Shown piece after piece: positions 50,455-59,096 of a stretch of DNA of 64,000 nt. This DNA comes from an uncultured Eubacteriales bacterium. Its GTDB lineage: Bacteria; Bacillota; Clostridia; Oscillospirales; CAG-382. The stretch spans positions 14,128-78,127 of the forward strand of contig URJL01000004.1 in the NCBI GenBank assembly GCA_900548115.1. Reading direction: 5' to 3'. The translations under genes and the position numbers were made by a program. How positions within the stretch are numbered: position 1 is the stretch's first letter; every line of letters starts with the position of its first letter. The notes under the pieces were generated by a model. That model was not told the DNA's origin. It saw only the letters and a list, made by a program, of their open reading frames with translations, and did no database searches.

Positions 50455-51985
50455 GGTTCTCACCTCCGTCATTTTTGGTCATAAGAAGTCCGACTTCTTC
50501 TTTGGTGGCGGTGCGGGCGTCGACAATGCCTGTCACTTTGCCTGAGTTGATGACAAGGATCCTGTCGCACAGCTCAAGCAGCACGTCCAGATCCTCGCCG
50601 ACGAATATAACGGCGACGCCGCTTTCTTTCTGCTTATTGAGAAGATTATATATAAGGTAGGAGGAGTTGATGTCAAGGCCTCTGACGGGGTAAGCCGCCA
50701 TGAATACGGTCGGGGAGGCCGCAATCTCTCTGCCGACGAGCACTTTTTGGACGTTACCGCCCGAAAGGCGTCTGACAGGGGTGCTTGCGCCGGGGGTGAC
50801 GACCTCGAGGTCGTTGATTATCTTCTGAGCCAGATCCTTGGGCTGCTTGCGCTCAAGCAGGAAGGTCTTGCCCTTGCGGTAGCTGCGGAGCATCATGTTG
50901 TCAACGATATCCATGTTGCCTACAAGACCCATACCGAGCCTGTCCTCGGGTACGAATGAGAGACGGACTCCCAGCTCTCTTATCTGGAGCGGGGTCTTGT
51001 CACGCAGGTTGTCTATCTTGCCGTTCTTGGGGTTGTTGTAGAGGATGTTGCCCTCCTTGACGGGCTGGAGACCCGCTATGGATTCGAGCAGCTCACGCTG
51101 ACCGCTGCCCGCAATGCCCGCGATGCCGAGGATTTCACCGGAGTAAGCGGTGAAGGTGACGTCGCTCAGCAGCTTTGTGCCCTCACGGTTGACGCAGCTT
51201 AGATCCTTGACCTCAAGGCGTGCTTCGGGGTTCAGCGGCTCGCTGCGCTCGATGTTGAGGCTTATCTTTTTGCCGACCATCATCTCGGTGAGCTGGGATT
51301 CGTTGGTTTCGGAGGTCTTGACCGTGCCGATGTATTCGCCCTTACGCAGGACGGATACCCTGTCGGAGAGGGCAAGCACTTCGTGGAGCTTGTGAGTGAT
51401 GATGATTATCGCCTTGCCGTCGTCGCGCATACGGCGCAGGATGGCGAAGAGCTTGCGGGTCTCCTGCGGGGTGAGCACGGCGGTCGGCTCGTCCAGAATA
51501 AGTATATCCGCGCCTCTGTAAAGCACCTTGATTATCTCAACGGTCTGCTTCTCGGAGACGGACATTTCATATATTTTTTTGTTGGGATCAATCTCAAAGC
51601 CGTACTGCTCGCTGATGGCCTTTATCTTGGCGCAGGAGCGCTTGAGGTTATAGCCCTCTTTTTCGTCGAGACCGAGCACGATATTCTCAGCCGCCGAGAA
51701 TACGTCGACGAGCTTGAAATGCTGATGTATCATGCCTATCTTGTAGTCAAAGGCGTCCTTGGGGGAGCGGATGACTACCTCCTCGCCGTTGATGAATATT
51801 TGGCCGTGGTCGGGGAAATAAATGCCGGATATCATATTCATCAGCGTGGTCTTACCGCTGCCGTTTTCGCCGAGGATTGAGAGGATTTCGCCACGGTTAA
51901 CGGTCAGGCAGACGTCTTTATTGGCAACGACGTGCCCAAAGGTCTTGGTTATGTTTTTGAGTTCAATTGCAGCGTTTGTGCCCAC
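50438..51985 (-). CDS. Nucleoside ABC transporter ATPase, NupO type
   Basis: This 515-residue protein is a double ATP-binding subunit. The first half has Walker A GENGSGKTT (39-47), signature MSVSEKQTVEI and Walker B ILILDEPTAV. The second half has GIAGSGQRELLE and signature LSGGNVQK but a changed Walker B (VFMAAYPVRGLD), as usual in this family. It powers nucleoside import. Two hairpins separate it from the binding-protein gene upstream. Confidence 0.94.
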   Translation of the reverse strand: MGTNAAIELKNITKTFGHVVANKDVCLTVNRGEILSILGENGSGKTTLMNMISGIYFPDHGQIFINGEEVVIRSPKDAFDYKIGMIHQHFKLVDVFSAAENIVLGLDEKEGYNLKRSCAKIKAISEQYGFEIDPNKKIYEMSVSEKQTVEIIKVLYRGADILILDEPTAVLTPQETRKLFAILRRMRDDGKAIIIITHKLHEVLALSDRVSVLRKGEYIGTVKTSETNESQLTEMMVGKKISLNIERSEPLNPEARLEVKDLSCVNREGTKLLSDVTFTAYSGEILGIAGIAGSGQRELLESIAGLQPVKEGNILYNNPKNGKIDNLRDKTPLQIRELGVRLSFVPEDRLGMGLVGNMDIVDNMMLRSYRKGKTFLLERKQPKDLAQKIINDLEVVTPGASTPVRRLSGGNVQKVLVGREIAASPTVFMAAYPVRGLDINSSYLIYNLLNKQKESGVAVIFVGEDLDVLLELCDRILVINSGKVTGIVDARTATKEEVGLLMTKNDGGENHEQAE

Positions 51986-52011
51986 TTTGGTTCCTCCTAC
52001 TTTTAAATCTC

Positions 52012-52048
52012 AAAAGCCGATTAGCTTTAGGCGTGATAATCGGCTTTT
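52012..52048 (-). terminator. Intercistronic hairpin before ATPase gene
   Basis: A 12-bp stem (AAAAGCCGATTA with TAATCGGCTTTT) around a 13-base loop lies between the binding-protein and ATPase genes. It probably lowers transcription into the ATPase. Confidence 0.72.
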
Positions 52049-52079
52049 CAAAATTAAAACGGTAAATATAAAATTTATT

Positions 52080-52106
52080 CGGGCGGAGCAGATCATGCTC
52101 CGCCCG
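52080..52106 (-). terminator. Hairpin right after binding-protein gene
   Basis: An 11-bp GC-rich stem (CGGGCGGAGCA with TGCTCCGCCCG) with a 5-base loop starts 16 bases after the binding-protein stop. It is followed by AATAAATTTT on the minus strand, so it may stabilise the mRNA end or partly terminate. Confidence 0.7.
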
Positions 52107-52121
52107 TAATGTTATATGGAA

Positions 52122-53375
52122 TTAGAACTTGCTGTTGAGGAGAGTGATGCCGTCGATCTGTACGTTGAAGTACGGAGCCGAACGGTACTCGGACTCGTGG
52201 AAGTAACCGTCGGAAACAGCCTCGGTGTCAGCGGTGTAGTCAGCGTCGGTGTTGACGTCTGCCATATAGGAGCTGAGCTTCTCGCCCTTAACGGTGATGA
52301 AGTTGTCCTTAGCGGTGTCGAATACATGGAGAGTGCCGGCCTTCATCTCTTCTTCAGCTGCCTTGATGGCTTCTGCGGTGCCCTTAGCCGCGACTGCTTC
52401 GTTGATGTCGGTGAGAACGACGGAGCCTTCGGTGATGCCGCCGCACCAGTCGACGTCGATAGCCTTGCCGTTAGCAACGCACTCGATCATGTAGGTCATG
52501 TAGGGAGTCCAGTCGATTCTGGAGGAAACGATGAAGGTCTTGGGGCAAGCTGCAAGAGTGCTGCCGTTGTAGGAAACGTTGGGGATACCCTTGGTCTCGC
52601 AAGCGGTGGGAGCGCCCATGGAGTCAGCGTGCTGGCTGATGAGCTTGCAGTCGTTGGCGATGAGCTTGTTGGCAGCTTCCTTTTCAGCAGCCTCGTCATA
52701 CCAGCTGCCGGTGAAGATAACTTCCATGGTAGCGGTGGGGCAAACTGACTTTGCGCCGAGATAGAATGAAGTATAGCCGGAGATAACCTCTGCATAGGTG
52801 AAGGCGCCGACATAGCCGATCTTGGCTTTTTCAGCCTTGAACTGACCGGCAGCGATCATTTCGTTGAGCTTCATGCCTGCTGCGATACCTGCAAGGTAAC
52901 GGCCCTGATAAATGGAAGCAAATGCGTTGTGGTAGTTAGCAAGATTCTCGGTGTGAGCCTTGGTGCCGGTTGCGTGGCAGAACTGGACGTTGGGGAATTC
53001 CTTAGCTGCCTGGATGATGAAATCCTCGTGGCCGAAGCTGTCGGCGAAGACGATGTCGCAGCCGCTGTCAACGAGGTCTGCCGCTGCTTCGTAGCAAGCG
53101 CTGTTCTCGGGGACGTTGGTCTTCTTGATGATCTTTGCGCCGGTAGCCTTGCAAGCTGCTTCAGCTGCGTTGATGAAGTTGAGGTCATAGGTCGAGTTCT
53201 CATCGTGAAGGAAGATGAAACCGACCGTGAGCTCGCTTGCCGACTTGGTTACGTCTGCTGCGGGGGCGTTGGTGGAGCTGTCCTTATTGCCGTCGTCCTT
53301 GCCGCCGCAAGCTGCGAAGCTGAAAACAAGGGCGAGTGCCATAAGAATTGCGAGGATCTTTGCGAACTTCTTCAT
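52122..53375 (-). CDS. BMP family nucleoside-binding lipoprotein
   Basis: This 417-residue protein has a lipoprotein signal (ALVFSFAAC, Cys23) and a BMP domain with typical stretches TVGFIFLHDENSTYDLNF, DIVFADSFGHEDF, KIGYVGAFTYAEVISGY and ISQHADSMGAP. It is the extracellular receptor of the ABC importer. It lies 28 bases after xpt in the same operon, which points to purine nucleosides as ligand. Confidence 0.94.
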   Translation of the reverse strand: MKKFAKILAILMALALVFSFAACGGKDDGNKDSSTNAPAADVTKSASELTVGFIFLHDENSTYDLNFINAAEAACKATGAKIIKKTNVPENSACYEAAADLVDSGCDIVFADSFGHEDFIIQAAKEFPNVQFCHATGTKAHTENLANYHNAFASIYQGRYLAGIAAGMKLNEMIAAGQFKAEKAKIGYVGAFTYAEVISGYTSFYLGAKSVCPTATMEVIFTGSWYDEAAEKEAANKLIANDCKLISQHADSMGAPTACETKGIPNVSYNGSTLAACPKTFIVSSRIDWTPYMTYMIECVANGKAIDVDWCGGITEGSVVLTDINEAVAAKGTAEAIKAAEEEMKAGTLHVFDTAKDNFITVKGEKLSSYMADVNTDADYTADTEAVSDGYFHESEYRSAPYFNVQIDGITLLNSKF

Positions 53376-53403
53376 TTTTGTTTACCTCCAAAAATTTTAT
53401 ATT

Positions 53404-53973
53404 TTATCCAAAGATGATCTTACCGTCATCAATGGACTTAATAACTGCCAGAGATTCGAGATGATATCCCTTTTTGCGAAGCTCGTCGCCGCCGGGCTGG
53501 AAGCCCTTCTCGACCACGATGCCTATGCCCTCGACCGAAGCGCCCGCCTGAGTGATAATGTCTATCAGCCCGTTGACGGCCTGGCCGTTTGCCATGAAGT
53601 CGTCGATGATGAGCACACGGTCGCCCTCATTGAGGTAATCCTTTGATATGCCGATGGTGGTGGTCACGCCCTTGGTGAAGGAGTGGACCTCGGCGGTGTA
53701 GAGATTGTTGCCCACATTCCTGTGAGCGCCTTTTTTGGCAAAAACAACAGGCACAGAAAAATATTGTGCAGTTATACACGCTATTCCTATGCCTGAGGCT
53801 TCTATCGTAACTATTTTGTTTATGTTTGAGGCTGCAAAAAGCCTGCGGAATTCCTTGCCGATCTCGCACAGCAATCCCACGTCTATCTGATGGTTGAGGA
53901 ACATATCGACTTTTATAATGTCCGAGCCAATGACCTTGCCCTGCTCGGCAATTCTCTGCTCCAGAAGCTCCAT
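53404..53973 (-). CDS. xpt: Xanthine phosphoribosyltransferase
   Basis: This 189-residue protein has the length and motifs of Xpt: MELLEQRI start, the PRPP-binding loop VLIIDDFMANGQAVNGLID (about 123-141) and EKGFQPGGDELRKKGYHLES. It converts xanthine and PRPP to XMP. The start at 53973 has GAGGATGTG upstream and gives the usual length. It is first in the operon with the nucleoside importer. In Bacillus xpt is under a purine riboswitch, which I do not find here. Confidence 0.95.
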   Translation of the reverse strand: MELLEQRIAEQGKVIGSDIIKVDMFLNHQIDVGLLCEIGKEFRRLFAASNINKIVTIEASGIGIACITAQYFSVPVVFAKKGAHRNVGNNLYTAEVHSFTKGVTTTIGISKDYLNEGDRVLIIDDFMANGQAVNGLIDIITQAGASVEGIGIVVEKGFQPGGDELRKKGYHLESLAVIKSIDDGKIIFG

Positions 53974-54029
53974 CGCAATCACATCCTCACCGAAAAATAC
54001 AAAAAATGACGCTTGAAAAATACAATTCA

Positions 54030-54058
54030 ATTATAATTAACATTCGGTTAAAAATCAA
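54030..54058 (-). promoter_or_regulatory. Sigma-A promoter of xpt-nucleoside operon
   Basis: Minus-strand TTGATT and TATAAT with 17-base spacing, about 57 bases upstream of xpt. The leader is too short for a purine riboswitch. Confidence 0.78.
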
Positions 54059-54134
54059 GACATTTTTTATATTTTGGGCTAATTCTGCATAATACCCAAA
54101 GATATTGTGGTTTTCGGAGTAATTTTTATCAATC

Positions 54135-54875
54135 CTACAATTGACGGATGAACTCGGCGTTGACGAATCCGGCGGTCGAGCCGTCCTCAATAAGGAACCA
54201 GTCGTTGACCCGTTCATAGACCTTGACGACCGTGCCGTCGGGCAGGGCTGCGACGATGGGGGAGTTGATGTCCGGCTTTTCGCGCACGTTTACCGCTCCG
54301 CCGTCGGTGGATATGACCGCCTGGCCGAAATAGCGCACATCGACGAATTCGACCCCGAAATAGTCGGCGACCGAGATGGCGAGATTGCGTGCGATCTCAT
54401 TTATATTGCGCGAGAGCCACGAAGCGTCAAGCAGGTTGTCGTGATACGCAAGCTCAAAGAGGATGGCGGGCATATTTGTCTTGTTAAGCTCGATAAAAGT
54501 GCCGAGGGGCAGTATCTTTATCCTGTCGGGCAGGGGATAGATCTCCTTGTAGTTGTTTGCGAATATCGTCGCCGCCCGCTGACCCTCGCGGCTGCCTGGG
54601 TAGTAATATATCTCCGCACCCCTGACGGTGCCGGCGTACGGGTCGGGCGCCGCGTTTGAATGCAAAGCAAGATAGAAGTCATAGCCGCCCTCGTTTGCCT
54701 GCCTTGCGGAGTCGAGAGCCGTCATTGTAGGGTCGTTCCTACCGAAGCGTATGCCGCTTGCGGCGAGATAAGGCTCCATGGCGTCGGCGATGAGGTTCAT
54801 ATAGTATTCCTCGCTGTTGCCCAAAACGGTCGTGTTATATTCCTGTGTGGACGGGCTTAAATAAATACTCGGCAT
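54135..54875 (-). CDS. N-acetylmuramoyl-L-alanine amidase with SH3 domain
   Basis: This 246-residue protein has an Amidase_3-type domain (residues 1-175) and an SH3-like domain (185-246; VNVREKPDINSPIVAALPDG). The zinc His in LALHSNA and the catalytic Glu in FELAYHDN are present, but the usual N-terminal DPGHGG is replaced by YLSPSTQEYN, as in other Clostridial and phage-like forms. No signal peptide is seen. The start at 54875 has GGAGGTG. It cleaves peptidoglycan, perhaps in spores or after lysis. Confidence 0.88.
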   Translation of the reverse strand: MPSIYLSPSTQEYNTTVLGNSEEYYMNLIADAMEPYLAASGIRFGRNDPTMTALDSARQANEGGYDFYLALHSNAAPDPYAGTVRGAEIYYYPGSREGQRAATIFANNYKEIYPLPDRIKILPLGTFIELNKTNMPAILFELAYHDNLLDASWLSRNINEIARNLAISVADYFGVEFVDVRYFGQAVISTDGGAVNVREKPDINSPIVAALPDGTVVKVYERVNDWFLIEDGSTAGFVNAEFIRQL

Positions 54876-54919
54876 GGGTAGCACCTCCTTCACGGCCATT
54901 ATATGCGGCTTTAATTTTG

Positions 54920-54948
54920 TTGACATTCGGGGGAACATAAATTATAAT
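54920..54948 (+). promoter_or_regulatory. Consensus sigma-A promoter for sdaAB
   Basis: Perfect TTGACA (54920-54925) and TATAAT (54943-54948) with 17-base spacing, 31 bases before sdaAB. Confidence 0.9.
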
Positions 54949-54979
54949 GAAATCAAATTAATACTGGGAGAATTGTGAA

Positions 54980-55648
54980 ATGGCTTTTATCAGCGTTTTT
55001 GACGTTATCGGCCCGAATATGGTCGGCCCCTCAAGCTCGCATACCGCGGGAGCAGCCTCTATCGCCCTGCTTGCGGGCAAAATGCTCGGCGAGCGGATAA
55101 AGAGCGTTAAATTCATCCTCTACGGTTCTTTTGCCGCGACCTATAACGGCCACGGCACCGACAGGGCGCTGCTCGGCGGCATAATGGGCTTTGCGACGGA
55201 TGACGTGCGTATCCGTGACTCATTTGAATATGCCGATAAGGCGGGGATAGAGTATTCGTTTGAAGAGAACACAAACGAAACTGATATCCACCCGAACACC
55301 GTTGATATCGTTATGACGGGCGAGGGCGGCAGACGGCTCACCGTCAGGGGCGAATCCCTCGGCGGCGGCAAGGTCATGCTGACCCGAATCAACGGAGTGA
55401 AGGTGCAGTTCACAGGAGAATATCACGCTTTGATAGCTGTTTATGAGGATCACCCAGGCGTTGTGGCTGCGATAACAGCGGCGCTCAACGATAATAACGT
55501 GAATATAGCTTTCCTGCGCGTCTACCGTGAGAAAAAGGGCGGCAGGGCTTATACTATAGTCGAATCCGACGAAGAGATAACCGCCGAAGCGGTCGAAAAG
55601 ATACGGGCGACCTCGCTCGTGGACGATATAATGCTTATCAGGAGGTAA
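54980..55648 (+). CDS. sdaAB: L-serine dehydratase, beta subunit
   Basis: This 222-residue protein has the SDH-beta domain (IGPNMVGPSSSHTAGAASIA at residues 11-30) and a C-terminal ACT domain (about 150-222). With the alpha subunit it forms the iron-sulfur enzyme that turns L-serine into pyruvate and ammonia. The alpha gene starts after four bases. The split arrangement is typical of Clostridia. Confidence 0.95.
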   Translation: MAFISVFDVIGPNMVGPSSSHTAGAASIALLAGKMLGERIKSVKFILYGSFAATYNGHGTDRALLGGIMGFATDDVRIRDSFEYADKAGIEYSFEENTNETDIHPNTVDIVMTGEGGRRLTVRGESLGGGKVMLTRINGVKVQFTGEYHALIAVYEDHPGVVAAITAALNDNNVNIAFLRVYREKKGGRAYTIVESDEEITAEAVEKIRATSLVDDIMLIRR

Positions 55649-55652
55649 CGGT

Positions 55653-56531
55653 ATGGAATTTACGACCGCCGAAGAGCTGCTTGCGCTTTGCGGCAGCGAA
55701 AATATTACCATTGCGGATGTAATGCGCCGCCGTGAATCCACGGAGGGCGAGCTTGACCCGCAGACGGTTGAGGAAAAAATGAAAAAAGCTCTCGACATTA
55801 TGCGTGACTCGGCTCATAAGCCGATGAGCGAGATATTGCCGTCGAGGGGCGGCATGATAGGCGGCGAGGCTGCGAAGCTGAGCGCTCACGCGGCGTCGGG
55901 CAGGTCAATCTGCGGCTCGGTGCTCACCAAGGCGCTGATATATTCGCAGGCCGTGCCCGAGGTCAACGCCTCGATGGGCGTTATCGTCGCCGCGCCGACA
56001 GCCGGCTCGTCCGGAGTGCTTCCTGCCGTGCTTTTTGCGCTCGAGGAGGAATTCGGGCTTGATGAAGCGACTGTCCTCAACGGACTTTTTACCGCAGGGG
56101 CGATAGGCTGCCTGCTTATGCGTAACGCTTCCGTCGCAGGCGCGGAGGCGGGCTGCCAGGCGGAGGTCGGCTCGGCCTCGGCTATGGCTGCCGCCGCTGC
56201 CGTTGCAATGTTCGGCGGCTCTCCGCAGCAGAGCCTTGACGCTGCGTCGATAGCGCTGTCAAATATGCTCGGTCTTGTCTGCGACCCGATAGCCGGGCTT
56301 GTTGAGGCGCCCTGCCAGTCGAGAAATGCGGCGGGTGCGGCGAACGCCCTCACGAGCGCCGAGAGCGTGCTCAGCGGTATAAAGGCAGTCGTGCCCTTCT
56401 CCGAAATGGCGGAGGCTATGTATAAAGTCGGCAAGAGGCTTGCGCCCGAGCTGCGTGAGACTGCTTTGGGCGGCTGCGCCGCTACGCCGACGGGCTGCGC
56501 TTATAAATGCAGCATTTTCGGCTGCAAATGA
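55653..56531 (+). CDS. sdaAA: L-serine dehydratase, alpha subunit
   Basis: This 292-residue protein matches SdaAA: AAPTAGSSGVLPAVLFALEE, GAIGCLLMRNASVAGAEAGC, GSASAMAAAA and CDPIAGLVEAPCQSRNA. The conserved Cys residues coordinate the [4Fe-4S] cluster. It begins four bases after sdaAB with AGGAGGTAA and is followed after 21 bases by a response regulator gene. Confidence 0.95.
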   Translation: MEFTTAEELLALCGSENITIADVMRRRESTEGELDPQTVEEKMKKALDIMRDSAHKPMSEILPSRGGMIGGEAAKLSAHAASGRSICGSVLTKALIYSQAVPEVNASMGVIVAAPTAGSSGVLPAVLFALEEEFGLDEATVLNGLFTAGAIGCLLMRNASVAGAEAGCQAEVGSASAMAAAAAVAMFGGSPQQSLDAASIALSNMLGLVCDPIAGLVEAPCQSRNAAGAANALTSAESVLSGIKAVVPFSEMAEAMYKVGKRLAPELRETALGGCAATPTGCAYKCSIFGCK

Positions 56532-56552
56532 CCGAACGGAGAATTATATATA

Positions 56553-57224
56553 ATGTATAAAATTTTTATAGTGGAGGATGACCCCGGCATTGCCGAGGCT
56601 ATAGCCCGTCAGGCGGCCGCATGGGGCTATGAGACCCGCACGGTCGAGAATTTCAGAGCCGTCACAAGCGAATTTGCGGAGTTTCGCCCGCACATAGTCC
56701 TGCTCGATATCACCCTGCCGTTCTTTAACGGCTTTCATTGGTGCTCCGAGATACGTCGGCTTTCCAGTGTGCCGATAATCTTTATTTCCTCCGCGGCGGA
56801 TAATATGAATATCGTCATGGCCATGAATATGGGCGCCGACGATTTTATCGCAAAACCCTTTGATATGAATGTGCTTATCGCCAAGATCCAGGCGCTGCTG
56901 CGGCGTACATATGACTTTGCCGAGAGCGCTCCCGTGCTGGAGCACCGAGGCGCTTTCCTCGACACGGGCGATAATTCTCTGACCTATCAGGGCGAGAAGA
57001 TACCGCTGACAAAGAATGAATACAGGATCCTGCACTGCCTTATCGAGAATAAGGGCAAGGTCGTCAGCCGTGAGAGGCTGATGGAGCGGCTGTGGGAGAC
57101 GGATTCTTTTGTCGATGAGAATACGCTGACCGTCAACGTCAACAGGCTCAGGAAGAAGCTCGCCGCCGCGGGGCTTGACAGCTTTATCGCCACTAAATTC
57201 GGAGTCGGTTATATTATTGAGTGA
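56553..57224 (+). CDS. BceR-type response regulator
   Basis: This 223-residue OmpR-family protein has a receiver domain (VEDD, phospho-acceptor Asp52, FIAKPF) and a winged helix (RLMERLWETDSFVDENTLTV, VNRLRKKL). It is paired with a short intramembrane-sensing kinase and an ABC transporter, the arrangement of BceRS-BceAB antimicrobial peptide resistance modules. It likely binds the inverted repeat at 58250-58288. Confidence 0.92.
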   Translation: MYKIFIVEDDPGIAEAIARQAAAWGYETRTVENFRAVTSEFAEFRPHIVLLDITLPFFNGFHWCSEIRRLSSVPIIFISSAADNMNIVMAMNMGADDFIAKPFDMNVLIAKIQALLRRTYDFAESAPVLEHRGAFLDTGDNSLTYQGEKIPLTKNEYRILHCLIENKGKVVSRERLMERLWETDSFVDENTLTVNVNRLRKKLAAAGLDSFIATKFGVGYIIE

Positions 57225-57233
57225 GGAGAGAGT

Positions 57234-58223
57234 ATGAGGCTTTTTGCCGCTTATCTTAAACAGCGGGTCAAGGTGCTTGTTGCATTCGCGCTGTTTTGCG
57301 TCATATTTGCAATAATTTTCGGATTATACCGTCTGCCGCTCGGGGCGGTTATCTATCCCGCGGTGCTCTGCGCCATACTCGGAGCGGTGTTTGTGGCTTT
57401 TGACTTTGCTTCCGTTTTGCGCAGGCATAAACAGCTCTGCACCGTCAAGGAGCTGACCGCCGCCATGATAACCGAGCTGCCGGACGGCGGCGATATTATA
57501 GAGCATGATTATCAGGAGATAATCGGCAATCTCAAAAAGGAGCTTGCCGACCTTGAGAATCTGAATGACATCCGCTACAGGGATACGGTCGAGTATTACA
57601 CCGTGTGGGCACATCAGATCAAAACGCCTATAGCCGCAATGCGGCTGACTCTGCAAGGGGAGGATTCCCCGTTCTCACGCCGCCTGTCCTCCGATCTTTT
57701 CAGGATAGAGCAATATGTCGATATGGTACTTGCGTTTATACGCCTTGATTCGCCGTCGCACGACTATGTGTTCAGAAAATGCTCGGCCGACGATATCATC
57801 AAGGGCTGCGTCAGACGTTTTTCATCGGAATTTATAGACAAACGCATAAGGCTCGAATACGAGCCGACGGAGCTTCAAATCGTGACGGACGAGAAATGGC
57901 TGTCGTTCGTCATTGAGCAGATACTCTCGAATGCGCTCAAATACACCAAAAGCGGCAGCGTGAAGATATATCTTGAGCGGCCGAAGATCCTCTGCATTGA
58001 GGACACGGGCATAGGCATTGCGCCCGAGGATCTGCCGAGGATATTTGAGAACGGCTACACAGGCTATAACGGCAGGAGTGATAAAAAAGCGAGCGGCATC
58101 GGTCTCTATCTCTGCCGCCGCGTATGCGATAACCTCGGGGTAGGCATCAGCGCCGAATCCGAGCTTGACAAGGGCACGGTGATACGCCTTGACCTTGAGC
58201 AATATGAGATGAAAAAAGAATAA
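57234..58223 (+). CDS. BceS-type intramembrane-sensing histidine kinase
   Basis: This 329-residue protein has two membrane helices (about 15-35 and 39-60) with almost no outside loop, a HisKA-like motif VWAHQIKTPIAAMRL with His127, and an ATPase domain (EDTGIGI, SGIGLYLC). Such kinases sense peptide antibiotics through their partner transporter. It starts nine bases after the regulator gene. Confidence 0.92.
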   Translation: MRLFAAYLKQRVKVLVAFALFCVIFAIIFGLYRLPLGAVIYPAVLCAILGAVFVAFDFASVLRRHKQLCTVKELTAAMITELPDGGDIIEHDYQEIIGNLKKELADLENLNDIRYRDTVEYYTVWAHQIKTPIAAMRLTLQGEDSPFSRRLSSDLFRIEQYVDMVLAFIRLDSPSHDYVFRKCSADDIIKGCVRRFSSEFIDKRIRLEYEPTELQIVTDEKWLSFVIEQILSNALKYTKSGSVKIYLERPKILCIEDTGIGIAPEDLPRIFENGYTGYNGRSDKKASGIGLYLCRRVCDNLGVGISAESELDKGTVIRLDLEQYEMKKE

Positions 58224-58249
58224 TTCTTACAAAAGCGTAAGATTTACCT

Positions 58250-58288
58250 CGGGAAATGTAAGGCGATTCTATGGCGTTACGTTTCCCG
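58250..58288 (+). promoter_or_regulatory. Inverted-repeat operator for bceAB-type genes
   Basis: CGGGAAATGTAA (58250-58261) and TTACGTTTCCCG (58277-58288) form a 12-bp inverted repeat with one mismatch and a 15-base spacer. It lies just before a -10 element, with no good -35, as expected for activation by the BceR-like regulator. Confidence 0.78.
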
Positions 58289-58295
58289 TTTCTGA

Positions 58296-58301
58296 TAGAA
58301 T
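58296..58301 (+). promoter_or_regulatory. -10 element of bceAB-type promoter
   Basis: TAGAAT; the -35 position overlaps the right operator half-site. Confidence 0.6.
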
Positions 58302-58331
58302 ATTGTCAGAAACAAAAGGGAGGAAACACCA

Positions 58332-59096
58332 ATGAGCATTCTTAAAGTTCAAGGTCTTAAAAAGGTTTATTCATCTAGACTCGGCAGCAATCAGGTTGAG
58401 GCGCTGAGAAACGTCAACTTCAGCGTTGAGCAGGGCGAATTCGTCGCTATCATGGGCGAGTCCGGCTCGGGCAAGACCACATTGCTGAATATCCTTGCCG
58501 CTCTCGATACGCCGACCGCCGGCAGCGTTCAGCTTGACGGCAGGGAGCTCGGCGAGATAAAGGAGGGCGATGTCGCCGCATTCCGCAGAGATAATCTCGG
58601 CTTTGTTTTCCAGGATTTTAATCTGCTCGACACCTTCACACTCGAGGATAACATCTATCTGCCCCTTGTGCTTGCGGGCAAGTCATATAAAGAGATGAAC
58701 GAACGTCTCAGAGCGGTCGCCTCAAGGCTGATGATAACCGACCTGCTTAAGAAATATCCTTATGAGATTTCGGGCGGTCAGAAGCAGAGGGCTGCCGTCG
58801 CAAGAGCGATAATCACGAATCCCAGGTTGATACTCGCCGACGAACCGACGGGTGCGCTTGACTCAAGAGCCACCGACGAGCTGCTGCGTCTGTTTGCGGA
58901 GCTTAATTGCAGCGGTCAGACCATAATCATGGTCACCCACTCGGTCAAGGCCGCAAGCGTTGCCGGCAGAGTGCTGTTCATCAAGGACGGCGAGGTTTTC
59001 CATCAGATATACAGAGGAAACTCCACCGATGAGCAGATGTATCAGAAGATCTCCGATTCACTGACTATGCTTGCGACGGGCGGTGAAGCAAAATGA
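58332..59096 (+). CDS. BceA-type ABC transporter ATPase
   Basis: This 254-residue protein has Walker A GESGSGKTT (42-50), signature ISGGQKQRAAVARAI and Walker B LILADEPTGALDSRA. It belongs to the MacB/BceA group. It overlaps the permease gene by four bases (ATGA). Together they confer resistance to or sense cell-wall-active peptides. Confidence 0.94.
   Translation: MSILKVQGLKKVYSSRLGSNQVEALRNVNFSVEQGEFVAIMGESGSGKTTLLNILAALDTPTAGSVQLDGRELGEIKEGDVAAFRRDNLGFVFQDFNLLDTFTLEDNIYLPLVLAGKSYKEMNERLRAVASRLMITDLLKKYPYEISGGQKQRAAVARAIITNPRLILADEPTGALDSRATDELLRLFAELNCSGQTIIMVTHSVKAASVAGRVLFIKDGEVFHQIYRGNSTDEQMYQKISDSLTMLATGGEAK

Noticed and set aside
53974..54060. Purine riboswitch upstream of xpt
   Set aside because: The leader is under 60 bases and lacks the conserved purine aptamer core; a normal promoter sits where the aptamer would be.
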